A DNA stretch of 64,000 nucleotides from NCBI GenBank assembly GCA_026261815.1, contig JAMPIT010000059.1, positions 22,616,001 through 22,680,000 on the forward strand, read 5' to 3'. Each line of letters starts with the position of its first letter. Position 1 is the first letter of the stretch. Position numbers and translations under genes: made by a program. Below are positions 1 through 13,200 of this stretch, in pieces. The stretch comes from Monarcha castaneiventris obscurior. Taxonomy: Eukaryota; Chordata; Aves; Passeriformes; Monarchidae. Under the pieces are notes generated by a model. That model worked only from the letters and a program-made list of their open reading frames with translations. It did no database searches and had not been told where the DNA came from.

Positions 1-3000
1 ACTGTTCATTTGAATTAAAAAATTAGTGGCATGGGCCTGAAAGGTTTAATACACTTACATTATAGTTAGGTTATCATTATTTTTTTCTTAGTGTCTTCTC
101 CTGCCTTCCTACCCCATAAATTTAAAACCAAGTTTTTATAAACCAAGGTTTTACATTTAAGCTTTTAACTAGTTTCACATGCATTATAGAGTGTACACAG
201 AGCTGCAAATACAACTGCTATCTGTGAGCTAAACACCATTAAAATTTAGATGGGAAAAAACCTTCTCTTAGAAGTGCTGGACAACTTTGCATCCACACTT
301 GTGTTTTTGTTTTTGGGGGTTTTTAAGCAGGAAGAAGGCATGATATTGTGCCAGAAAAACACCTTCCCATGTTAACAAAAGTAGTTCTGTTTGTGCTCCC
401 TGGAATTCAGACTACAGGGATCTAACACCTCAAATCTAAATCTTGTATACTGCTACAAGCACAAGGCAGCACTACAGAGAGTGGACTACATGGGGCATTT
501 CATTCTTTGCAATAATCTGTTATTCTTTCCTATTTCTGGAGAGAAATACATTTTGTGTCACAAGTAGGAAGTATTAAGACTTAGACTGCTGAAGTTTAGT
601 TTCACAGTTTGCGAAAACCACAAGCTTTTAATAGATTAAATCTCAGCTTCGCTGTACGCAGCTTACATTTTAATAGGCAGTGTCTGGATTTCAACTATTC
701 TTTTGGCCACCTGTTTGTTCAGATTTAAAGACAGCTACACCCATGTGCCTGGCAGGATATGCCAAGGACAGATTTATGCAATTTAGCACTGTTTCTCAGT
801 CAAGTCCTCACTCTATGTCAGTGTACTGAGCCATCCCCTTTACAGATCAAAGCAAGTGGCCTGATTATTTTAATATGATTGTCTCCCACTGGAAGGAAGG
901 GTGCATTTCCCCTAACCACTGAATGCACAGGCACGTGCATGCTTTTATGTAAGAGTTAATGAACAGAACATGTTCTAATTTTCACTCAGAGCCTTCTCCT
1001 TTTTGTGCACAACCTCCAGTGAATTCCCTCAGGCCAGCTGGGGCGATCATCCAGTTATTTACCTCTTGCACTTCACCTGTGCCTCCATAGGAGGCATAGA
1101 ACACCATTTTACATCACTATTTTGCATCACAGAAGATTATTTGCTCTGCAGACCTACAATAGGCAAGATTTTCAGTGACAGATTTAAGTTACATACTAAC
1201 AACTCCCTCATAGGGGGCTGCCACGTATCATGTAATGTAAGAATATTAAAGTGACACCCTTCTGTCATTAAGTAGCTGAGAAAGTTCTTCAGTGCAAACA
1301 GCGAAAGAAAATTAGAGAAATACTGCTTTTCTATAGTAGCAGGCAGGTTTTCCCACAGTACCAATGTATTTTCCCTATTTTGCTTTAAATACAATAGCTT
1401 TTAAGATCAAATTTCTCAAAGTTCCACAATGACTCAATTACATTACTCTTTTTCAAAGCATGGGCATTTTTGAGCTTTGCTACAGAGACACAAATATTTT
1501 AAACTGTCTGTATATGCTACTTTAGCTAGATGCCTGGTATCAGGTATATATCCAGCTACTACAGGATGACCAAAGTAGAAGATCAGATGAAGGCAAGGCC
1601 CAACCACTCCTCCCTCCAGAAGAAGGGATGCAGCAGGAACAATTGTTCCAGGCCCAGGGCTGCTGCCTCCTCAGTACCCTGAGCTGAGAGGAGCTGTGCA
1701 CAGCTCTTGCCTGCTCCCCAGCACTGAAGCTGCTGGAGAGTTGAAGATCTCAGCACAGGAAGCTGTGGAGGGCACAAGACAGCTACTGAAGCAGTGGGAG
1801 CTGGCAGCACTCACTCCCTTCCAACTGCTCCATGGCACAGCACTCCCTGCCTTTGACAAAACCAAGCAGCCACCCCAGGCGGAGAAGTGACGTCTGAGGC
1901 AAAGAATGGAAAAGAAGGAAGGCAGAAGCTTTGGGCTTGGGCCTTGTAGGCAGCACTGGTGCTTAAGACACTAGGCAGAGTTTAGCTGACTGCTGACAAT
2001 TCATCGGCCTCGTGCTTGGCACGTGCAACCCACTCCCAAGAGCCATGCTAAGGGATGCCAGCAGCAAGGACGCGGCTCTGCTCGTGGCAGAGAGCTGTAT
2101 GTCACACACTGCAAATGGGAACCACTCCTGACAAGATTCGTGATGAGCAGTTTCAGATTTTAATTGGGGCAACTGCACAATTAATTCTGCTCATCTGTTA
2201 CTGAGCTGTAGGGGTTTTATCATCTGCTACTCTAATTTTTGCTGTAAAGTCAATTTTTGCTCAGAAATAGATAAAAATAAACTCCAGTCCTAGAAATACA
2301 GCTCTGAAGCAGCACAGCAGCTCATCTGATATGCTTTGTGCATCAGTCCAGAAGAGAAAGATTATGAACAGATATGAAACAAAAATGTCCATATCAATAC
2401 AGATAACAGAACAGCCAACCAAAAGGGGGTGGAAAAAGATGCATTCGGCAAGCCCTCAGCTCTGCTGAAAGCAGAGAAAGCTGTGGAGGAAGGGAGGGAG
2501 AGAAGCAAGTCTGCAGAAACTGCATGAGGAAGAATCATGATCTCAGATGTTATTTAAAGCAACACATGCCATGCTTCCCTGTGCAAAAGCTCAGCAATGC
2601 AGGGCATCCCAATGGAAGGAATTTATCCTACGCAGAAATTAAAACAGCCTCCACTGCATCAAGAAAAAGGCCGTATACTGCTAAGATATTGCAAAAGCAA
2701 GTTTCAGCAAGTCTGATCTCAAAAGGAAATAGCGAGACACAGTTCTGCCGTACTGTGGAAATTGAGAATGTACACACAGATAGGGAGGAAATTAGCTTCC
2801 ACCACTTTATGTAATCAATATAAACAAGTCCCACAATTATGAAGGCAAAAACTAATTCCACACAAAATCTGCATAAATTCTGTGGAAAAAGTATTTTTTT
2901 CCTTTTGCCCAGAAGTTTGAAGGAATTTGAGCAAGTATAACCTCTGCCACATATTTACAAATGCGTGACCTCTAGAAAATGAAAGTAGATGCATTTTATT

Positions 3001-6000
3001 CTCTCTCCAAATGCCTTAAAAAATTCCAACACATGAGAAAACCTCCAAAAATTCTCTAGTAAAACTGACAGAATATTTGATGAGTCAATAAACACTTTAA
3101 AACACGAAGCATAGATACTATAAACAATTGCTAAGCATACCTTCAAGTGTACTAGTAAAGTTTATAGAGACAGTACACAGTGTTAGTATTAAGTTACAAA
3201 AACAAATGAACCTGCAGAAATAATGACTTTATCAAATTTCATTGGTTTTAAACCCCCTAGTTATTAGACTACTTGTACTAAAAAAATACTTGTTTCCTGT
3301 TCACCCACTGCAGTTACACATTAACCTAAATACACATAATAATCCAACAGCAATTTTAACAGTCTTTTTCTTTTCCCCCCATCCTCTTGATTCAAAGCAG
3401 AAGAGCTCATTAGAACAACTAGCAATTGTTTGGAGACACAGCTTTAGCAACAGCTGTACAAACACATCAATCTCAAGTAAGGAACTCTGCCATAAGCTCA
3501 ATAATAATAATATACTGTTTAGCTTTGGGGCTATTACAATAACTTTGGTCATCTTCTCTTTCCAAATGTTATACTGCTGTAGCCCTCAAAAAATACATTG
3601 AGAAAGTAATTTAGGGAATTGGGAGCGAAGATGGAATGGCTAAAATAGTGAAAAAAATGGGTCCTCTAAAATTCCTATAGATAAAAAATGATGTTTCCTT
3701 CTTATCCGATTAATTATATTAGTGATAGAGATTCATTACACAATGATGTTCGCTCCTTACCCAATGAATTGATATAAGTAATAGAAATTCATTGTACAAA
3801 CATTACTTTGCATTGTAAAATGTTGATCTTTTTGGTGCACACACTGTCTGGAACCCTTGTGGCCATGCCACTGCTTTCAGCCTCCCCACAGTGTAACGAG
3901 ATGGCTGTAGGTGATGACAGACAACTTCCTCCAAGCACAATCCCACCTCAATACCTACATTATCAAGAGCAGACTTAGATGACAGCGATTAGAAACTGAA
4001 CTGGTTTTATATTTTTTGTCTTAAGATGGAAATGTGACCTGAGCAATACAATGAGAGCACACATGATTTTAATAAAGGTCAGTCACACTGGAAATACAAG
4101 GGGTTTTTTTTAAACAGACTCACCATCAAGGTTGACTAGCAGAGAGCTATTGAAAGTTGTAATGCCCATCTGCTGCAGAGATGCCTTTCCAGGATGAAGT
4201 ATTTTAAGGGATTAGGAAAGGGGAAGATACTCCTCCACAAACTGATCAATTTGGAATATAGTTTGCATTAAAAGGGGAAAGATAACTCCTTGGTATAGAC
4301 TATTTTAAAACAAGTATTTTGAAACTATAAATTAATGGAAGATGTGACATTTTATCTCAGTGTGCAATTCAGATACACTGAATACTAAAAACAGAATCAT
4401 TGCCATGCTCGTTAACTTGGTTATAGTCTCTTCAGGAATATCATATGTACTGCTGAATTTTCTTTGGCATGATCAAACCCACACAAAAAGCTACATTTTG
4501 TCATGCAACTTTTCCACTGTTTTTGTTTCCTTGAATTTTCCCAATAAAGCCTCAGGAGGAAGGTGATGCTGTGAACTGCCTTGTCCACGCAGTCATCTAA
4601 ATTCCAATTCTTCACATCATTCCCCAGCATCCCATCCATCCCCAGCTCTTCCATCCATCCTAAGTGGCCACAGGAAAATGATGTGATAAGGTCATACGAG
4701 AGCATCCAAAACTGGTTTGGATGTAGGAAACAAAAGGAAAAAAAATGTTTAAAAAAAAATTAAACTTCTTTTGAAAGGCAATTAAAAGGCAATAAACCAG
4801 TATTCTTTTACTTGTTTTAAATTAGACACGAAGCAGAGGAAAGGAAGGAAATCTGTAGTAATTTCTACAGAACAATAATTACTGCTTTTTTAAGTTATAG
4901 ACTCAACTGTAAGCCTAAATTTAGGGGCAAATAAGTTTTCTGGTAGAAGCAAGGTAAGAGATTTAATTAGCTTCTCTTCATTTTTCTATTGAAAAAACGT
5001 TTCTTCTTTTCATCAAGTCCCAAGCATTTCCTACAATGCCTCTAGACAGCTGATCTCTATGAAACTCTTCTTAGGGCAAACTACTCCACATAGCTGATTT
5101 TTTGGGTGGCATCTTCTTTTAACCACTTATTCAAGAAGATTGACTGGAGGTGTCCAGTCCCATGTTCAGATGAAAGGAAACAAAAAACCAGGTTAAGTGG
5201 TTTAACAAGCATACTAACTGTGAGGAAAACCAACCTCTTGGGGGAAGGATTGTTAATGTTACTGATGTTGTTTTTTCAAAGCAAGATGGAATACACTTGG
5301 ATCACCTAAATTCTGTTCCTCTCATTACCTCCCCGAAGGAGAGTCAGCACAAGCCTAGATGAGCAAATTCAATGGATTGTCACAGCTGCTTGTAGCTCTG
5401 CTCAAAAGCAGATTATGAACATATTGTTCATTACTAGCCTTGCAATGAGCACCTAGAGGAAACTTTCATTATGTGAGGCGATAGCCCGTTCTTACACTGC
5501 TGCTTCACTGAAGCAATTTGTTTAAAAGAGAGCTGTAACACAGCAAGAGGGAAATTAAGCTGAAATATAAGTTGGAACATTTCTGCCTTCCCCAGTTTAA
5601 GCCCATCCATTGAATGCAGACTTTTGACCCTAACACAAAACCATCTGCATCAGATGCTCAGATACAGGTATTCTCTGAGAGAGCTGACAAGGAGGCAAAG
5701 ACACAAACACATTTCTGGTATGAAATCAAACTCCAGCCTTGTTTTCAAAGTTTTATCAACATTCCTTCTGGTCTCTCTCAGGAAAATTTGGAAGCTCTTG
5801 GTATTGACTGCTCATTGTTCCATCATGTTTTTGAAGCCAAATCTAGAAATTTGTCACCAAGTCCTTTGAATATGCTTCAGTAGCAGCAATACACTGGAAT
5901 ACAGACATCTTAGCAAAATCAAAAAATGCTTATATGTAAACATTTTCTTCTTAATATAAAAATGGAGTTACAAGTTCTTATTACATGAAGATTGCATTAT

Positions 6001-6326
6001 AAACATTACTACAGTTCCTTCAGGAAAACCTATGTTTTCCTTTTATATGTTTAAAAAAAGTTAGAACTCAGAACGGAGTCACTGGTTTGAGAATGAGCTG
6101 GGGCTAAAAGAACCATTTTAAATCATTCTGTTTTCATGCAGTACTTACACAAAGTCTGAGTGGAAAGCACTGCACTGGAGGGAGCAGACTTCTAAGGATT
6201 ATAGGCAAAAGGCTGCCTGGGGTTAACCCCATACACACATCTGATCCACACTGCTGCTCAGTCTTGGCTTATTTCACAGAGCAGGTAACCCACCTGAGAG
6301 CTACAGAAATGGCCTTTTCAACAGAC

Positions 6327-6362
6327 TGAAAAGTCCAGTCCAGTTGAAAAGTCCAGTCCAAT
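6327..6362. repeat. 18-bp tandem duplication
   Basis: Two adjacent copies of tgaaaagtccagtccagt with one mismatch. Probably replication slippage. Confidence 0.9.
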
Positions 6363-6543
6363 ATATCCAAATTAAAGGAGAAAAAAGTCAGGAGTAGTTC
6401 AGACAAAAATGTGGATAGCTGTGGATCTTATCAGCTCAGAGCAAAAAACCTGAGTCTCAAATCTTCAGGTTCACAAAGAGGGACAGCAATTATGAAAGGA
6501 CGTCAGCATTTTGCTTGCATAAACTCCTATGCCTCATAAAATT

Positions 6544-6575
6544 TTGTTGTTGTTATTGTTTTTGTTGTTTGTGGG
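6544..6575. repeat. (TTG)n-like simple sequence
   Basis: ttgttgttgttattg followed by tttttgttgttt; imperfect. Confidence 0.8.
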
Positions 6576-9500
6576 TTTTTAAGGGGGATCTCGGGGTGTG
6601 GCAGGAGGGAATGGTGTAGCATTTTCTGCAGGATCTACTCCCAGGTCTGGCTGTCTGTGTGACTGCTGGTGTTGATGCATGAGAAGCAGCTGGATCATAT
6701 GTGCAAGCACAGGGTAAATAAACCACCAGTACCTGACACGTAGCTCATTTTTCACTAACCATGAAACAGCACCTTCAGCTAACTCTCTTTTGAGTCCTGC
6801 AGCCTAATGATTCGGAAAAGCCAAGAACCAGTGAGTGAGGAGGCAGAGGTCAGGAAAGCAGTACCTTTGCATGTGTAACTGTATAGCTGATACATGAGCT
6901 CAGCTTCAGGAGGATTTCTGTTGCATGCTCTTTGTGGAGATGGAAAGGCACACACAGCACATACTTAACAGCTTCCATCTGTATTCTAAAAGAATAGACT
7001 TTCAAAGTGTATATGTGAATCTATGCCAAGAATTACACCAACCCATTAGTAATAACTGGACTCTCCCACTGCATCCTCTGAGTTCAGTCCTCAGAGATTC
7101 TTATCCTCTCTTGGACACCATTTGCTAACAATTACTTTACAGTAAAAGCATCCTGTTTTATGGATGAATTATTTCTGAGGCTTGATATACCATAAAATGT
7201 TATTAAAGAGGAAAAAAGAAAGATAGTTTGATTCACATACATTCTTTTAAGCAATCTACTACACATACAATAAATATATTTCTTCAAAACTAATTCTCTA
7301 TTCTTCCTTTACTCCTACAACCACCTTTCCTCCTTCAAACCCCAGTTCCCAGATGGTTAATAACTTCAGGATAAATTTGGGGGTTGTACATTTATTCTCT
7401 GGATTTTATCCATGAGATTTGCCTCTCAAATTTCCCAAGTGAAATATAGACTCACATGATCCACTTAGGGACTAAAACACATACATGCTATTGTTTCTCC
7501 CAGCTCATAAGGTAACTGAAAAAATATGTTATTTTCGATATTCAGTTCCAGATTGAAACTACTCAACACTCTCTCCAGCCAGATAACCATTAACAACTTT
7601 AATATTTATCTTGTCTCTCTTGCCTCATATGCAAAGCATTTTTAAGTTACAGAAATGGGTGGAATTACCATGAGAATTGGTTTCCTCCTACCAACACCAC
7701 TGCTTTCTCCAACTGATGTCAGATAAAGGCAAAAATACAATACTTACTTATTAGTTTCAGTAGTTTCTTGCCAATTCATTACTCAAAGCCCTCTTTTCTT
7801 TCTCCCTATATCTGAAGTTTTTCTTCCTTCAGGCTTGATGCATAAGTGGGGCAAAAACTCAGACCATTTAATTAAGCAGGAATACATAATTATTAATTGT
7901 ACATGTACTCTAACTTTTAATGAAAAATGTACCAAACTTTGTAATTCCTTAAAAGAAAACTTAAGCAATGTCCAAGTCTTCTACAAATAAAATCTTGCAC
8001 TAGAGTACCTTTTGAATATTAAGCCTAAATCCCACATTACCAGTTTCAAGTTTTCAGTGGCCAGTGATGCTACAGATACAATTTTTACTTGTTCCAGTTC
8101 AAGAGATGGCATAGCTACAGTTATACTGGGGTGTGCAAGCAAGCTTAGTTCCCCTATTATGAAAACCTACCGAGCCTCCTTACAGCACGGTCTGTGTGCA
8201 TGGACATCTGGTTTTAGGACACAGAAAGGGAACAATGAAGAATGTTTGTGAAACCACTTATGTTTGCCAAGCCAGACTTCATATGTGTCTATGATCTTAA
8301 TTTATGGTCATAACAGAAAGCATCTCACTGATAGGAACTGACTGCACCCAGCACTTTATAAAATGCATTTTGTAAAAATTATTTGGAAGTAATCTCATCA
8401 CTGCAACTCCAAGAGTTTAAAAATGAAGCAAAGGAGCTACAGCGAAGATAGGAGAATGCAAAGCAACAGGAAGGGGAGAAGACTGCTGCCATGCCATGAA
8501 CAGACCTCCAGCAGACTAGGTAGTCACAGCTCTGGGTGAGGACTTGCTCTAAAATATATTGCTGCAGAACATTCTGCCTATCAACTACTATTTATAATTG
8601 ACTCCTTTCACTCCCACCTTCCTGCAGGAAGTACTGTAAACCTGTACTTGTTTACTTCTAAAAACTGGAATAATTGCTGTTTAAGGAAGCGATTGTGCAG
8701 CACTTGGGGGCTACAGAGCAGCCTTCTGAGAACACAGCTCTATTGCTGGCTCAGAGATGACAGCCTGCTAACAGTAACTCCCACTGCCTGGAACTCCAAT
8801 GCCCCGTTACCTTTCAAGGAACTGCTGAGAGATATGACCATCCACTGACACGCAACCCCATCTTCAGAGGTCTCTGATAAGATTCATTCCCATTACATCC
8901 TCGATTTCATGTCTGCAAGCCTTCTACCATCCTCCCTCTCCTCTCACCCATCCGTAACTGCAGTTTGGATATTATCTAATAACACTGATTATAACTTGCA
9001 TTTTGCTGCTTTTTTAAAGTATATGCACACAGCACACAGCAACAGGTAAGAAAGCATCCCAACAGGTGCATCAGCTCCAGACATTAAAGGTTAGCACTGT
9101 TTTGTCCTGGAGATACTTCCAACATTTTAATGCGTGTCATACAAACTTGTTCAGCAGCAACAGATCAAATGCCAAGCACAAATATTGTTTCCTGTTAAAA
9201 ATTACAAAGGAGGAATGTGAGAAGACCCAACAAGAAATGAGTTTAACATGAACATCCTTATCCTTACCTCCATGCTCCTCCAGTCGAGACTGAAAGAGCA
9301 CGGCTTACCTCCATATTACAGTTCAGAATCAATTCTGCCTCTAAATAAATTTCACAGACCGATTTATTTCCCAACTGCCCTTTCTTTTCAAGCTCTATTT
9401 CCCCAAAAGCATTACTTCTCAACAACAATTTAACAAAAGTAATATATACTGAATAATCTAGGATTTCTTTGGTTTAGTGGCAATATTCTGAGAAAATTTC

Positions 9501-9888
9501 TGCTAATCTTCTAAAATATTACCATTAATAATGTTTCACAGAGCAAGAGTTACCATTTCTCATTTCCCTAGTTCAACTAAAAAAACCCCATAAAGTAGTA
9601 CATGCCTCTTACAAGCTTTTTTTGAAAGAGCTTACTGTACAACATTTCAGTAGTTTACAGAGAAAATTAATTCCATAACTGCTCCCTTTCCCATACAGGT
9701 CCTTTCTGTAATACTGTGAGTTTTTTGGCTGGGGTCAGATCAGAGGGAGGGAAGAGTAGAGAAAAAGAGAGAAGGAGAAAAAAAAAAAAAAGCATCCTAC
9801 TAAACTCCTGTGATTTGAAAACATCCCCCAAACAACCAACCGAGCTGCCTCCCCCTGCCCATTGTATCCATACTGCGCACATTTGTAC

Positions 9889-10000
9889 CTAAATCCAGGA
9901 TCCAGTATTTACAGGCACTCGGCTGCCCGTTGCTGCAGCAGGTAGGATTTACTGAGTGAAGAGATCCCAGAGTGTCAATCTGTTTAATCCTGTTCGGCAT
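9889..10000 (-). other. Candidate alternative first coding exon of a short TRIO isoform
   Basis: A minus-strand ATG at 10000 has a good Kozak context (caccATGcc) and an in-frame TGA four codons upstream. It opens a frame MPNRIKQIDTLGSL... of 37 codons plus one base, up to a donor-like AG|GTACAA at 9888. That leaves phase 1, exactly what the exon after the SH3 requires. Read on without splicing, the same frame continues to RGRQLGWLF (about 9822-9848) and stops at 9799. LGWLF preceded by RG recalls the unique first exon of the Kalirin short form Duet as I remember it. The patch is higher in GC and CpG than its surroundings. No transcript evidence; the donor lacks the +5 G. Confidence 0.3.
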
Positions 10001-10211
10001 GGTGAGCAGTCAGCTGTTCCAATACCCACAGCTTCCAAGTAACCAAGTCTCCTGCACCCCGGGATGGGTTACGGCTTCTCCTGAAGATGTTCACCCAGAT
10101 AACGTTACAGGCAATGCCATCAGAATGAGGAAGTCGCTGTTATCTCCTCAGGCTGGTTTAGACCCCTGCCTGCCGTCAGAGCAGCTCCTCTCTTCTAGGG
10201 ATGCTCTCCTC

Positions 10212-10218
10212 TGACTCA
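10212..10218. promoter_or_regulatory. AP-1-type site TGACTCA near candidate first exon
   Basis: A perfect palindromic-type AP-1 heptamer lies 212 bp upstream (in gene sense) of the candidate ATG at 10000, inside the locally GC-richer patch 9960-10240. Such heptamers also occur by chance, so this supports a promoter only weakly. Confidence 0.25.
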
Positions 10219-13200
10219 CTGAACACAGTTCCAGTCTTTAAATTCACATGTGGGAATAGCCAGATGCAGCAGATTACACTCTACCGTAACTACCCTAATT
10301 GAGGCTCAGGGTGATCTTAAAAATACAGCAAAGCAGCAATTTTTCCTCTCAGCCTTCAGAACAGATGCAGTCTAGTACCCCTACAGAGCTCTACAGTAAC
10401 CAGAATGCTAAAATGAACCTCTAATACATCTTTTTATTTTACACAGCATTGTTAGTTTTGAATGCTTTAGCTAAAGGCATAAATACAAAAAAGATGGACA
10501 TTTTCCGGTCAGCTAAACCATGCAGTGCTTTCCCTCGAACTTCCAATTTTCCTTGAAAAACAACAGATTCTGTCCTCACCTTCACCTTCTCTTGAGTCTT
10601 GTTTGTGATAATCAATCAATCAATACACCACAATACCAGAAAATCCACACCACTTGATAAATTAATTTAAGATCTTGCCCTGGTTTAAACTACATTGCAG
10701 ATCTGTTTCACCTCTGTGCTCATACTCTGCCAGATATATTTCTAGTTCATTAAGCTGCCTTCCTGCTCAGTAAACTGAGACTGCATGTATTTTATTTTCT
10801 GTACATGCATTCTTCACCCAGCATGCCACAAAAGCATTTGTGTATAAATATTTAATTATGTTTTTAATTTTTTTTCTTTGCTATGCAAACCTAGAAAATG
10901 TTTGGTTTCTTCCCCTGAACACATTATTTTAAAGCTATTTTTAAAGGAACTACATAAAGCTACATTCACTAGATAGATAAAGAGCCAAAGCAAGAATTAA
11001 GTTTTTGTCAAAACAGAAATTAAATGCTTTCTAATATTATACGATCATGGGGAAAAAAAAGCCCAAGGTGAGATTGAACAAACAATAAATACTATATAGT
11101 ACACAAACATGTAGAGAGGCTAAGAAGAAAATAGAGCAGTGAGGGGATTGCCAATGATGCTAGCACAAACAAATGAATGTCATGCAAGGATAAATAGGAA
11201 TTTTATGTAGAACTGAGAGTCTATAGGGTCCCAGAGCCAAAGAAAGCTTATCATTAGCATGTAACACAAGTTGGGTACACACACCTTATCACGTCTGCAG
11301 TACTGAAGAGTCGTGGTCACCCTCCACCTGAGAATAATGTTTTGCTTTCTAAGGAAAGCTAATCTAAATTCTGAATCAGTTTTTCCTTCATAGCCTCCTG
11401 GATTGAAACCATTAATTCTGACTTTTGATCAATTTCTTTTGACCCAAAACAACTTTCAAATGACACTGAATTCCTAAGGGTGGAGGTGTTGGGAGGGGGA
11501 TGGGCAAGGCAGAGGAAAAAACCCTCTCTTTCTTCAGGATAAGTGATCTTTATAGTTTACCACCTACAGTGAGACTTCCACTAAGGCTAGTTTACTCTTT
11601 GTGAAATTGCAGAACATCTGCAAATCATTCTAGCTTCTAGTTTAGTAAGAAAAAAAAAAATTAAACAATCCCCTTCTTTCACTCTGCAACCATTCCCACA
11701 CACATCGAGCAAACTCAAGAATATCCAGCCATTCTAGCTGCAGGAAAACTCTCACACCTTTAACCAACATCTAGATAGAGAGGTTAATATCAATACAATA
11801 TCAATACAGCTTTGAAGTAGTGATTTCCATATGTAAGAAAACTTCTGACCAAAAGAGAGCAAAATTTATACATAAAACTGTTTTTAGGTTGGTTTTGTTT
11901 TGCTTTTTAACTGCATGTAGACTGCCCTTATAAAACCAGTAATATATGCAGGAAGATATTAAAAATGCTCTGGGAACCACATAATTTGCAGCCTGCTATT
12001 GCAAAAAGTTCTTCCGTTCCTACTGAAAGCAAGCACTGTTACTTTTAGGTTTTGCTTTGACCCCTTCTCTTCTCAGAGAAAAATCTGACAAGCAAATCAA
12101 GGTGGTGAAGGAGAGAGAATGACCACATGGACTGTCTCAGGGTCATATTTCACAGCTTACGTGGTTAACAAGAAAGTATCATGGATACAGAGTTGTCTTG
12201 GATGACACAGTTTTTGTAAAATGCAGTTGCTTCACCGCAGCACTGGAGTGGAGACAACAGACCCCACATGAATGTGGTGTAGAGCCACTGGGAACGTTAG
12301 GTGAGAATTTGGTGGAAAAACATCTCAATGCATATACTATACAATAGCTACAACTTCCATATGGTCCTAGGCAGAGCACAGACTTGTAAATTCTCCTGAA
12401 GTATAAGCAAAAGGCAGATGACTTTTGTATCACAAACCCAACATTTCTTAATTTAACAGGCAGGGACCATTATGCAGTATCACTCATCTCAGATCAGACT
12501 TAAAACACCTCAAGATGTATCACAAGTCTCAGTTTCTGAGACAGGGACCTGTATCAATACATGTAATTTTATGCCCAAACAGGCAGCCTATTAATGTCCT
12601 TCCATGGTTTACTTCAGGCTCTGTCACAAAGCTCCCTTTGTCCTTTAGCTCCATCCGGTTTTCTGTATTCCAGTGCCATATCCTGCATTAGCTATCCCTG
12701 TCTGCTAGACAGCTCTTCCTGCAACTCCCTGCATCAGCAGTTTTTTGTAGGAACTCATCCTTGGTAATAACAAAGCAGTCAGGTACCCTTAATTCCACAG
12801 GCAGGAATACATCTACATGGAGAACATCTTTAGGAAAAAGCCCAGCTGGGTACGGAGCACAAGCTCAGGGCAGAAGAGGTTGGGCTGCAAGGGGCACAGC
12901 AGCATTGAGCTGCCCCTGCTTCGTCTGCTGCTCAGTATTTGAGACCACAGACCACCAGGAAAACAAACTCTGATGAAACTACACATGAAAAAAGCTCAAA
13001 TACTGATGTGTGGCAGTTGACAAAAGTTGAAATAGTTGTGGCTCTTTTTTTTTTACGCAAAATTACCTGTTTCATTTTTTTGCCTCATCTGCATTAATTC
13101 TTGGTTATGCACTTTATATAATATCCTTTAAGAAAAGTAGATAGTTATCATCTTCATTTCTGAAAGAAAAGTACTAATGAATGGCCCCTAGCAATTTAAG

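Noticed and set aside
9667..9778. Exon after the long pyrimidine tract on the minus strand (9725-9795)
   Set aside because: The tract and a CAG look like an acceptor, but the following frame does not match TRIO and no in-phase donor was evident.
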